A stretch of DNA of 64,000 nt, taken from NCBI RefSeq assembly GCF_009847015.1, contig NZ_WVEM01000020.1, forward strand, positions 1 through 64,000, in the 5' to 3' direction. Made by a program: the position numbers and the translations under genes. Below are positions 47,401 through 55,615 of the stretch, piece after piece; within the stretch, counting starts at the first letter, position 1, and each line of letters opens with the position of its first letter. This DNA comes from Sunxiuqinia indica. GTDB lineage: Bacteria > Bacteroidota > Bacteroidia > Bacteroidales > Prolixibacteraceae. The notes under the pieces are model-generated. The model ran no database searches, was not told the DNA's origin, and was given only the letters and a program-made list of their open reading frames with translations.

Positions 47401-47786
47401 CAACGAACCTAGATGGTGCATTTAATGTACTACAAGCGGTTGACAATAGGTGGAGATCGCCAGAAAATCCTGGCGATGGCATCTATGGTAAGGTTATATC
47501 GGGTACAACAGGTTATGAGCGTGACTGGATGAGTTCTAAATTTCTTTATGACGCGAGTTATCTGACGATTAAAAATATAACGCTTGGTTACCAGGTTCCA
47601 ATTCGTAATACAAGATATATTAGAGGATTGCGGGTGTATGGTAGTATACAACAAGCTTATGTATTTACCGACTATCCGGGTAACAATCCAGAAGTCTCAG
47701 CCGGTGCTGGATTATTTTCAGGAAATGACTATACCACCTATCCGGTTCCAAGAACATTTACACTGGGCGTTAACGTGAATTTATAA
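44412..47786 (+). CDS. SusC/RagA TonB-dependent receptor
   Basis: An 1124-residue outer-membrane transporter of the SusC family. Order: signal peptide (about 15-45), an N-terminal STN signalling domain (about 50-110) of the kind that contacts FecR, a carboxypeptidase-D regulatory-like domain (VSGIVTDASGVPLPGVTVVIKG, shortened: VTDASGVPLPGVTV), the plug (IAIGYGTQSKRNVTGA) and a 22-strand barrel. The STN domain ties the protein to the adjacent sigma/anti-sigma pair, so ligand binding should switch on the locus. It begins 103 bases after fecR and is followed 7 bases later by susD. Confidence 0.95.
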   Translation: MKKKWKNDVSPERRGIQKFLLIMRLTTLLTFLLTFSVYAGSYSQNTKLNLSLNNVTIEQALLEIEDNSRFVFLYESGIIDKTIKRSISVNEKTIDVVLSELLNGTNINYTIDDRQISLYKDDKLGNNLNNRNVIEQQVSVSGIVTDASGVPLPGVTVVIKGTMKGTITDGDGNYSLTDVPGDGVLVFSFVGMRPMEISVGGRSTINASLAEETIGIDEVVAIGYGTQSKRNVTGAIQSVDSEDFENIPTAQLTQKLQGKLAGVQINQTTGIPGQGMSIRIRGQASISAGSDPLYVVDGFPITGDISNINPDEIESITVLKDASSTALYGSRAANGVVLITTKQAKFGKSSLTVSVYEGLQQIPDYLRPEMMNAQEFARFKKEIHEENGWGVPEMFQNPKQYGEGTDWLDAVTRTALIQNYSINYSTSKDKFRSAVVGGFFSQDGVLLNSNYKRFSLRINSEYQFNDKVKVGVNASNTVTTNKTPQSDGIWYNSPSIVQSALLTSPIAPYINEDGTIPVNAGVWGNDYGSSPGPNWYNQVQVVKNTSKNVGLLATGFLEYEPIKGLKYKSSVGIDLGSSVSDFFNPSTAGSIFNPGNEADASRIYATHGNSLGYSWLWENILTFKKSIQDHNFEVLGAYSSQSAHGESGSMSGTGFPDNKVHTLNVAKDITGTTDIQDWSLLSLIGRINYNYKQKYLLTLAYRRDGSSKFGSDNRWGDFPSGSIGWIASEEDFMGAVPQISFLKLRASYGVTGNNNIGNYTQYASMVATNSPINNTLISGKSLAGLNNTELGWENTTEVDLGLDFGLFNNRIYLTYDYFRRITDNLLYNVDIPISSGFFNFTTNVGKLKFWGHEFALNTKNLVGEFKWNTNFNIAFNRNEALELGTSNAAIYGDNTITEVGQPLGQLYALKWEGLYYTQEEIDEVGRDGAQIGTVKFADNDGDGWVNNDDRDKIVLGSSTPKAIYGLTNTFNYKNFDLSIVAQGAFGHKIFNHIERFSTNLDGAFNVLQAVDNRWRSPENPGDGIYGKVISGTTGYERDWMSSKFLYDASYLTIKNITLGYQVPIRNTRYIRGLRVYGSIQQAYVFTDYPGNNPEVSAGAGLFSGNDYTTYPVPRTFTLGVNVNL

Positions 47787-47793
47787 TCGAAAA

Positions 47794-49317
47794 ATGAAAT
47801 CAACGATGAAAAAATATAAATTAATTTACTTGCTTGTTGTTGCCATATTGGGGGTAACATCATGCAGCGAGGATTTTTTAACCAAGCTGCCTGAAACGGT
47901 GGTTTCTGCTGAAGACTTTTATCAAACAAAGTCAGATTACGAACAAGCAATAATAGGTGTATATCAGCCTTTGCGAACACTTTATAATACCGGTTTAGCT
48001 GGTTATGGTGCATGGACCATGGGCGAAATGAGATCAGACAATACTACGTTTAGTTTTAATGCTGTTAACCGAGGATATGCTGATCGAGAATATGTCGATT
48101 TATTTATCGACGATTCTAACGGAGGATCAATTTCCAATAAGTACAATAACGATTACATTATTATCGGAAGAGCGAACCAGCTTTTAAGTCGAATAGATGA
48201 GGCTGAATTTGATGAAGCAGCTAAAAATAATTACAAAGGTCAAGCTTTATTTTTAAGAGCATTTGCCTATTTTGATCTGGTGCAGTATTTTGGTGATGTT
48301 CCTCTAATCATTGATCCTCCAACAAGCTACAACGAGACATTAAAAAACAGAACACCCAAAGACCTGGTATATGATCAAATTATTGCTGATGCTTCGACCG
48401 CGGCAGAACTCTTGCCTGCTCCTTCGGCTCAACCTGCTGGCTATGTAGCGAATGGTGCAGCGTACACCTTATTGGGTAATGTATATCTTGTTCTGGAAGA
48501 ATGGGAAAAGGCTGAAATAGCTTTGACAAAAGTAACTGGCTATTCTTTATTATCGGACTATGCATCGATATTTAATCCAAACAACAAGAACAATGCAGAA
48601 ATGATCTTTGAAGTCCAGTACACCGACGATCCAACGGCGGGAGCTGCAAGTAACTGGGCTTACAACTTTTTGCCTATCTTAAATAATCCTGGTGTAATCG
48701 CCGGATTCCCCGATGGAAATACGAATGCTTATGCCGGTTGGAATGTTCCTACCCCGGATTTAATTGCATCATACGAAGATGGAGATCAACGTCTGGATGC
48801 GTCAATCGGGTTTTATACCGGAGAAGGGTACACCAACCGTCCCTATGTGAAAAAATATGTGCATGGAGCAAGTATTGCCCCAAATACAAACGATGACTGG
48901 CCGGTTTACCGTTATGCTGAGGTTTTATTAATGTTGGCCGAAGCACACAACGAGCAGGATGAGCCAGGCGATGCATTAACCTATTTAAATATGGTACATG
49001 CTCATTCTCGCACGGGACTGGCTCCATTAACAATTACTGATAAAGCACAACTTCGTGAAGCTATTCTTCGGGAAAGACAAATTGAGTTAGCCTTCGAAAA
49101 TAAGCGCTGGTTAGACCTGGTACGTACGGACAATGCCATTGAAGTGATGAATGCTCAGGGAGCAAAAATTAAAGCCAATCCACAGGAATATTATTATCCT
49201 GCCGGTATCTCTCCAATTAGCGAGACCTATAATGTTACAGAAAAACGGTTGATCTTTCCGATTCCTGAAAGAGAAATACGTCTAAATCCGGATATGGAAC
49301 AAAATCCAGGATACTAA
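47794..49317 (+). CDS. SusD/RagB glycan-binding lipoprotein
   Basis: A 507-residue outer-membrane lipoprotein with lipobox ILGVTSC, forming the lid on the SusC barrel. Typical SusD features: YEQAIIGVYQPL, TPR-like helices (LFLRAFAYFDLVQYFGDVPL), AAYTLLGNVYLVLEEWEKAE and the C-terminal RERQIELAFENKRWLDLVR. The substrate is not predictable from sequence alone; the enzymes downstream point to beta-glucan. Start at MKSTMKKYK; the ATG at the fifth codon is possible. Confidence 0.95.
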   Translation: MKSTMKKYKLIYLLVVAILGVTSCSEDFLTKLPETVVSAEDFYQTKSDYEQAIIGVYQPLRTLYNTGLAGYGAWTMGEMRSDNTTFSFNAVNRGYADREYVDLFIDDSNGGSISNKYNNDYIIIGRANQLLSRIDEAEFDEAAKNNYKGQALFLRAFAYFDLVQYFGDVPLIIDPPTSYNETLKNRTPKDLVYDQIIADASTAAELLPAPSAQPAGYVANGAAYTLLGNVYLVLEEWEKAEIALTKVTGYSLLSDYASIFNPNNKNNAEMIFEVQYTDDPTAGAASNWAYNFLPILNNPGVIAGFPDGNTNAYAGWNVPTPDLIASYEDGDQRLDASIGFYTGEGYTNRPYVKKYVHGASIAPNTNDDWPVYRYAEVLLMLAEAHNEQDEPGDALTYLNMVHAHSRTGLAPLTITDKAQLREAILRERQIELAFENKRWLDLVRTDNAIEVMNAQGAKIKANPQEYYYPAGISPISETYNVTEKRLIFPIPEREIRLNPDMEQNPGY

Positions 49318-49328
49318 ATTCTTTTTAC

Positions 49329-49359
49329 GAGCAGGTAATTAATTTTTAATTGCCTGCTC
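49329..49359 (+). promoter_or_regulatory. 14-bp hairpin after susD
   Basis: GAGCAGGTAATTAA pairs with TTAATTGCCTGCTC (one G-T wobble) around TTT. No T-run follows; a second smaller stem ATCTCG/CGAGAT occurs about 20 bases later. This position suggests transcript stabilisation or partial termination that would keep susCD transcripts above those of the enzymes. Inference. Confidence 0.55.
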
Positions 49360-49461
49360 TACTATTCATTTAAATCTCGCTGAAAAAAAATCGAGATCGG
49401 GACTTCTTATGCCAATTTGAACCAGTTTAGAATAAGCAATCTGCTTTAAGTCAAACCAATA

Positions 49462-51690
49462 ATGAAGAGAACTTTAAATATATTGCTGTCAATTATTGCA
49501 TTAATTTCAATATTTTCTGAAGTCAATGCTCAATTCGATAGTTCAGATTTTTTGAAAACTGATGGACCGGTGATGAAGAATGAATCGGGAAGTGGAGAAG
49601 TTGTTTCGCTACGGGGCACTAACCTTGGCTCGTGGCTAAGTATGGAGCATTGGATTGGTCCCCTGGGATACGGAGCAATCAATCGAGACAATTGGCAAGT
49701 TTACTCATCCGGTAGCGTTTCAACCAGTGATTTAGATTTTATAATTGATGGTAACGACGAAACTGTTTGGCAGTCTGGTGTCACTCAAAATGGTGATGGA
49801 AGTCAGTGGCTAATATTCAGCTTAAATGAAAAGCTTGTTTTTGATCGTGTCCTGATTAAATCAGGAGAGAACACCAATGAATCTCCAGTACAGTATGTCA
49901 TTGAAATTTCTACCGACAGCATTAACTGGACACAAATCGCCAATAGTTCGGGCGGTTCGAGCCAAATTTCATTCAATACCGGAGCTATTGAAGCAAAATA
50001 TGTAAGGTATCAGGTTGCTGCTTCATCGAACGCAAATTGGGCTGTTGCCGAGTTTTACCTGATGATGAACGATGATTATTCCGTTCGGAATGCTACTTAT
50101 GATCGTTTTGGCGTTGAAGCTGCCGATCAACTGTGGGACTATTATCAGCAAATCTGGATTACGACGGCTGATCTCGATTCCATTAAAGCAATGGGCATGA
50201 ATATGGTCCGCGTGCCCTTCTACTGGATGGAAATCATGAATAATGATGGAACAATAAAAGAGTACGCTTTTGATCAACTTGACTGGTTGGTTGCCGAATG
50301 TTCAAAACGTGAGATTTATGTCATGCTCGATTTACATGGAGCTCCCGGTGGACTTGACGGTTATATTACTAGTGGACAAGCCGTCACCAACGAACTATGG
50401 AATGATCCGGAAGCGCAAAAAAAGACCGTTGATCTATGGAAAGCAGTAGCGGAACACTTTAAAGGAGAGCCAACTGTTGCGGCTTATGATTTGATGAATG
50501 AGCCCGTAAGCAACAATCCGCAGTTTACGATCAGCGACATGTATGATAAAATCTATCAGGAAGTCAGAAAAATTGATCCTGACCATATTATTTCAGTTCA
50601 GGCGTTCTACAACTTCGACATGATTGCATCGCCCGGTCAAAAGGGATGGGAAAACGTATTGTATCAGGCACATTATTACAATACTGACTTTGAGAATAGA
50701 GACTCTCAAAATGGATTTATTAATTATGCCCTGTCGGATATGGCATGGCACCAAAAACATTGGAATGTTCCCGTATTGGCTGGCGAGTATAATTTTTGGA
50801 ATCACCTTGACCTTTGGGGAAAATGGATGTTGGGACTAAATTCATTCAACGCCTCCTGGTCCAACTGGTGCTATAAAAACAATACCAATCAATACAACTG
50901 GGGTTTATATTTAGGAAATAACAATCCCGTTCCTGAATTGAGCTTCGATCCGGTAGAAGAAATTAAAATGAAATGGGATCAATTTAAGACACCTAAGTTT
51001 TTTCGTAACGATAAACTAATCGATACCATCCGAAATCATACACAAGAGGAAGTTTTTAGAGGAATTGACAAGTATGTTTGGTTTCAGGCCTATAATGGGA
51101 CTTACGTTAGTTCTAAAGGAGGTGATGTACCAATGACGTGTAACAGCGTAGGGTTGGGCGATCAGGAGATATTCAAAATTGTAGATGCCAATGACGGACA
51201 AATTGCGTTGCAAGGTAACAATGGCAAGTACGTAAGTTCCAATAATGGTATGACTTCCATGACTTGTTCTAAATCAGAGATCGGTGAATCAGAAAAATTT
51301 TACTGGATAAATCTGCCGAATCATGAAGTGGCTTTGTTGGGGCTAGGTGGCTTCGTTTCAATGGAGGATGGAAGCATCCCCATGAATGCTAACCGAAGAA
51401 ATTTTGATGGATGGGAAATATTCACCTGGGGGACGAAAGATGTTGCTACTTCGAGTCGAGAATTTGAACACGCCTGCAAACTCTATCCAAATCCGTTAGC
51501 CCCTGATCAGGTTTTAAATTATACGTTACCGAACTTAAAAAATACTCACGTTGCCATTTATAATTCCGATGGAAAAAAAGTCTATCACAACAAGCTTGCA
51601 GGCAGTGGATCAATCGATTTGTCGGACTTGTCTTCGGGAGTTTACCTCGTGATTACGGGAAATTACCGTGAGAAACTGATTGTTCCCTAG
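49462..51690 (+). CDS. GH5 glucanase with insert and T9SS tail
   Basis: A 742-residue secreted enzyme. Order: signal peptide 1-23; start of a GH5 barrel (LRGTNLGSWLSMEHW, about 50-64); an inserted F5/8-type C (discoidin-like) domain (about 75-200, with VWQSGV, DRVLIKSG, YVRYQVAASS); the rest of the barrel (about 210-510) with acid/base E347 in YDLMNEPVS and nucleophile E442 in VLAGEYNFW; a fascin-like beta-trefoil (about 545-665, with NGTYVSS and GNNGKYVSS); and a type A T9SS sorting domain (YPNPLAPDQV to KLIVP). GNLGSWL-type starts and this arrangement resemble exo-beta-1,3-glucanases. The protein would be exported by T9SS. First enzyme of the locus. Confidence 0.92.
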   Translation: MKRTLNILLSIIALISIFSEVNAQFDSSDFLKTDGPVMKNESGSGEVVSLRGTNLGSWLSMEHWIGPLGYGAINRDNWQVYSSGSVSTSDLDFIIDGNDETVWQSGVTQNGDGSQWLIFSLNEKLVFDRVLIKSGENTNESPVQYVIEISTDSINWTQIANSSGGSSQISFNTGAIEAKYVRYQVAASSNANWAVAEFYLMMNDDYSVRNATYDRFGVEAADQLWDYYQQIWITTADLDSIKAMGMNMVRVPFYWMEIMNNDGTIKEYAFDQLDWLVAECSKREIYVMLDLHGAPGGLDGYITSGQAVTNELWNDPEAQKKTVDLWKAVAEHFKGEPTVAAYDLMNEPVSNNPQFTISDMYDKIYQEVRKIDPDHIISVQAFYNFDMIASPGQKGWENVLYQAHYYNTDFENRDSQNGFINYALSDMAWHQKHWNVPVLAGEYNFWNHLDLWGKWMLGLNSFNASWSNWCYKNNTNQYNWGLYLGNNNPVPELSFDPVEEIKMKWDQFKTPKFFRNDKLIDTIRNHTQEEVFRGIDKYVWFQAYNGTYVSSKGGDVPMTCNSVGLGDQEIFKIVDANDGQIALQGNNGKYVSSNNGMTSMTCSKSEIGESEKFYWINLPNHEVALLGLGGFVSMEDGSIPMNANRRNFDGWEIFTWGTKDVATSSREFEHACKLYPNPLAPDQVLNYTLPNLKNTHVAIYNSDGKKVYHNKLAGSGSIDLSDLSSGVYLVITGNYREKLIVP

Positions 51691-51738
51691 TTCAAAAGAA
51701 ACGATTGCGCAGACATTTTAATAACTAACTCGTACCAA

Positions 51739-53238
51739 ATGAATTTAGTAAAAATATACCTTTCAATCCTAATTAGCTTTTTCTGGATCGTTTCTCATTC
51801 GCAAACGGTGAGTGACAAACGCGGATTTTGCGGAGATCTCTACGATATGGCAGACCTGTTAGCTGCCTCAAAGTATGGTTGGTATTATAATTGGGGCCAG
51901 AACACACAGGCGAGCATCGAAAACGAAGTCAAAGACTACATCGACTATACACCAATGGCATGGGGAAACAGTTACGACAGGGAAGCTTTAAGAACATTTT
52001 TAAGTAACCATCCTGAAATAGAATACCTACTTGGATTTAACGAGCCTAATTTTTTGGAACAGGCAAATTTAACACCATCTCAGGCTGCAGCTTTATGGCC
52101 CGAATTAGAAAAAATTGCAGATGAATTTGACTTGAAATTGGTTAGTCCGGCGGTTAACTTTTGCTGGGAGGAAGGGGCTGTCAAAGAAAATGGAAAAGCA
52201 TACGTTGATCCGGTAGAATACCTGGATGATTTTTTTGCAGCGCTTCCGGATACCAGCCGGGTTGATTACATCGGTGTACATGGTTATTTTGATAACGCAG
52301 GCGCCTTACCTTGGTATATTAGTTTGTTCGAGAAGTACGATAAACCCATCTGGCTAACAGAGTTCAATCATAGTGCCGGAACCACCACAGAAACCTCTCA
52401 GCAAAATTACATGGTCGAAGCGGTCGACTATTTGGAAAATGAACCGAAGGTTTTTCGCTATGCCTGGCTTCTTTCCCGAAATCCGAATCAGCTCAATACA
52501 AACCTTTTTTACAACAATGTAAGTGGAGCGTTAACGGACCTGGGGTTGATTTATGCGAATATGTCCTCCTACGATGAAGAGCATTATCACACCTTAGGTG
52601 ATACGATTGAGACAGAGCACTATGTGGATATGGAAGGGATTCATCTTGTTAAAATTGAAGATACATCAGGTATTTTAGCGGCACACGATTTTGACGATAC
52701 TGACTGGCTGAAGTACAACGTTCAGGTTGATAAAACCGATAATTATAAATTGAAAATAAGAATTACATCCGTATGGGAATCGTCATTTTCATTGTATGAT
52801 GGAGAAAATCTCGTCGGAACCTTTGATACACCAATTACAAGCACGCTCGGAACATGGGAGACCATTACTTATGATCAGGATATTTCTTTAGCAGAAGGTG
52901 CCCATCAACTCAAATTGGTAGTGCATGGTGGAGGTTGGCAAATGAACTGGTTGCAGTTAGGTGGCTCCGGAACAGCGACTTCGATGACTTCGATCGAAAA
53001 TAAATCATTGTTCAATGTCTATCCTAATCCATTAAAACCGGGTGGAAAACTTAAAATTCAAACCAAGCTCGCGAATTATTCTTTAACCATAGCGGACTTG
53101 AACGGGAATGCGTTGATCAAGAAAAGCGGTTTAAATGGCAATGAGAAGATTGATGCCTCTTCCCTGGCTCGCGGTTGTTACATCGTGAATATTGACCATT
53201 CAACCCAGCAAGAGTCAAAAAAAATAATCATTCAATGA
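51739..53238 (+). CDS. GH128-like beta-1,3-glucanase with T9SS tail
   Basis: A 499-residue secreted protein. Signal peptide (IYLSILISFFWIVSHS), a catalytic domain of the Asl1/GH128 type with KRGFCGDL, YNWGQ, the acid/base Glu in LLGFNEPNF and the nucleophile in IWLTEFNHS, then a beta-sandwich resembling a carbohydrate-binding module (about 290-415, with GGGWQMNWLQLGG), and a T9SS type A tail (VYPNPLKPGGKL to KKIIIQ). GH128 enzymes hydrolyse beta-1,3-glucan. It is 48 bases after the GH5 gene. Confidence 0.88.
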   Translation: MNLVKIYLSILISFFWIVSHSQTVSDKRGFCGDLYDMADLLAASKYGWYYNWGQNTQASIENEVKDYIDYTPMAWGNSYDREALRTFLSNHPEIEYLLGFNEPNFLEQANLTPSQAAALWPELEKIADEFDLKLVSPAVNFCWEEGAVKENGKAYVDPVEYLDDFFAALPDTSRVDYIGVHGYFDNAGALPWYISLFEKYDKPIWLTEFNHSAGTTTETSQQNYMVEAVDYLENEPKVFRYAWLLSRNPNQLNTNLFYNNVSGALTDLGLIYANMSSYDEEHYHTLGDTIETEHYVDMEGIHLVKIEDTSGILAAHDFDDTDWLKYNVQVDKTDNYKLKIRITSVWESSFSLYDGENLVGTFDTPITSTLGTWETITYDQDISLAEGAHQLKLVVHGGGWQMNWLQLGGSGTATSMTSIENKSLFNVYPNPLKPGGKLKIQTKLANYSLTIADLNGNALIKKSGLNGNEKIDASSLARGCYIVNIDHSTQQESKKIIIQ

Positions 53239-53294
53239 TTGATTTAATAAACTGGATATCAAACCGTAAATAGACACCCCGAAAACTAAAAATC

Positions 53295-55589
53295 ATGTAT
53301 CAGATAATGCGATTAAAACTGAAAATTACGCCATTGCTTCTTTTGCTCTGTGTATTTTTGATCACCACTAACTGCGTTAATCAAAATTCCAAAATTCAGT
53401 TAGGGACACATTCCAATCAGGAAGTGATTGCCGCAATGACGCTGGAGGAAAAAGTGCAGTTGCTCGTTGGCGACGACCCCGGTTTTCCGCGAGGCTATCC
53501 TTCTATGTTTGGTGGCGACGATACGCTGTTTATGACTCAGCCTCCGGTTGTCGGAAAAACAGAAAAACTAGTTCCCGGTGCTGCCGGAACAACTTTTGGA
53601 ATTCCACGCTTGGGAATACCTGCCATTGTGTTAGCCGATGGTCCAGCAGGTGTTCGTATTGATCCGCACAGGGCAGATACCTCGAAGACTTATTTTGCAA
53701 CCGCTTTTCCAATTGAATCATTATTGGCTTGCACCTGGGATACGGCTTTGGTTCGTGAGGTGGGTGCAACCATGGGAAAGGAAGCGTTGGAATACGGTGT
53801 CGATATTCTGTTGGCTCCTGCCTTAAACATTCACCGGAATCCTCTGGGCGGACGGAATTTTGAATATTACTCGGAAGATCCTGTCATATCAGGAAGAATG
53901 GCTGCAGCCATGGTGAAAGGCGTTCAATCGAATGGTGTTGGAACATCAATCAAGCATTTTGCAGCGAACAACAATGAAACCAATCGTATGTCAATCAATG
54001 CAATGGTGAGTGAGGAAACTCTGAGAGAAATCTACTTAAAAGGTTTTGAAATTGCAGTAAAGGAATCAGCTCCCTGGACAGTGATGTCAGCTTACAATAA
54101 AATAAATGGTACTTACTCTGCTGAAAATCCGTGGTTGTTGGATTCAGTTCTGAGAGATCAATGGGGCTTCGATGGTTTTGTGATGACCGATTGGTTTGCT
54201 GGCAGAAATCGCATTGAACAAGTGAAAGCCGGGAATGATTTATTAATGCCGGGAAGTAAATACGTTGCCAGCCAGATTAAAGCGGCTGTTGAAAAAGGCG
54301 AATTGGATGAAAAAACCGTTGATCGTAATATCGACAGAATTCTGAAAGTCATCAAACGAACACCAAAATTCAAAAAGTATCAATACAATGATAATCCGGA
54401 CTTAAAACAGCATGCAGCAGTCGCGTTGCAAGCTGCGACAGAAGGCATGGTTTTATTGAAAAATGAAGATAAAACATTGCCATTAAAAGAAACAGCAGAG
54501 AAAATTGGGGCCTTTGGAATTGGGACTTTTGAGACCATAGCTGTTGGAACGGGTAGTGGGAATGTAAACATGGCTTACACGACATCAATTCAGCAAGGAT
54601 TGGAAAACCTGGGCTACGAAATACCTGTTAATTTGATTGAAGCCTATAAAAATCACGTAATTGCAGAGAAAAAACGAATCGGTGAGAAAAAATCTTATTT
54701 TGATCCGGACGTGATGTTGAATGAAATGGATTGGTCGAAACACGCCCTCGAAGCAGTTGCTTCAGTTTGTGATGTTGGCTTGTTTACGATTTCACGTACA
54801 TCCGGAGAATTTGCCGATCGGAAAATCGAAGGTGATTTTGAACTAACGGCAATAGAGAAAAATATGATCGAAAAGTTGGCTAAGGCTTTTCATGCAGCAA
54901 ACAAAAAACTGGTTGTACTTCTGAATATTGGGGGAGTTATTGAAACAGCATCATGGAAAGAAGATGCAGATGCCATTCTTTTAGCATGGCAACCGGGACA
55001 GGAAGCCGGCAATGCAGTCGCTCAAATCTTGTCTGGCAAAGTTTCCCCTTCAGGTAAATTAACCATGAGCTTCCCGGTGAAATATGCAGATGTTCCGTCA
55101 TCTGAATATTTCCCAGATCCGACTTTGGATCCCAAAGAAGTGAACTATGAGGAGGGAAGTTTAGTGGGCTATCGTCATTATTCAGCTAATCAAATCGAAA
55201 CTTCTTATGAATTCGGATTTGGATTGTCCTACACCGATTTCGAATACAACGATCTGACGTTAATTCCATCCGAAGGTAATAAGTTCAACATTGAGTTGAC
55301 TGTCACCAATGCGGGAGCGGAAAAAGGAAGAGAAGTGGTTCAGCTATATGTGCAAGTAGAAGGAGAAAAGATGATTCAGTTGAAACATTTTTCAAAAACA
55401 GCCTTGCTACAACCGGGCGAATCAACCACGCTCCAATTTGAAATCACACCGGAAGATCTGGCCTCTTACGATTCCGAACAGGCAGAATGGAAGACCGATG
55501 CAGGAGAATACGCCATCCTTATTGGGTCGTCATCAGAAAAAGTTCGCTTAACAACAACTTTACGATTAGAAAAAGAACAGACACTTTAA
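53295..55589 (+). CDS. GH3 beta-glucosidase lipoprotein
   Basis: A 764-residue GH3 enzyme. Lipobox LITTNC (Cys about 27) anchors it to a membrane. GH3 N-terminal barrel with LADGPAGVR, the substrate-binding KHFAANNNETNR and nucleophile D299 in FVMTDWFAG; then the alpha/beta sandwich domain (WQPGQEAGNAVAQILSG) and a C-terminal fibronectin III-like domain (about 660-755). It would release glucose from oligosaccharides made by the two secreted glucanases. Start at MYQIMRLK; the ATG five codons in is possible. Confidence 0.94.
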   Translation: MYQIMRLKLKITPLLLLLCVFLITTNCVNQNSKIQLGTHSNQEVIAAMTLEEKVQLLVGDDPGFPRGYPSMFGGDDTLFMTQPPVVGKTEKLVPGAAGTTFGIPRLGIPAIVLADGPAGVRIDPHRADTSKTYFATAFPIESLLACTWDTALVREVGATMGKEALEYGVDILLAPALNIHRNPLGGRNFEYYSEDPVISGRMAAAMVKGVQSNGVGTSIKHFAANNNETNRMSINAMVSEETLREIYLKGFEIAVKESAPWTVMSAYNKINGTYSAENPWLLDSVLRDQWGFDGFVMTDWFAGRNRIEQVKAGNDLLMPGSKYVASQIKAAVEKGELDEKTVDRNIDRILKVIKRTPKFKKYQYNDNPDLKQHAAVALQAATEGMVLLKNEDKTLPLKETAEKIGAFGIGTFETIAVGTGSGNVNMAYTTSIQQGLENLGYEIPVNLIEAYKNHVIAEKKRIGEKKSYFDPDVMLNEMDWSKHALEAVASVCDVGLFTISRTSGEFADRKIEGDFELTAIEKNMIEKLAKAFHAANKKLVVLLNIGGVIETASWKEDADAILLAWQPGQEAGNAVAQILSGKVSPSGKLTMSFPVKYADVPSSEYFPDPTLDPKEVNYEEGSLVGYRHYSANQIETSYEFGFGLSYTDFEYNDLTLIPSEGNKFNIELTVTNAGAEKGREVVQLYVQVEGEKMIQLKHFSKTALLQPGESTTLQFEITPEDLASYDSEQAEWKTDAGEYAILIGSSSEKVRLTTTLRLEKEQTL

Positions 55590-55615
55590 AGCAGAAAAAT
55601 CTAAACTATTACCTC

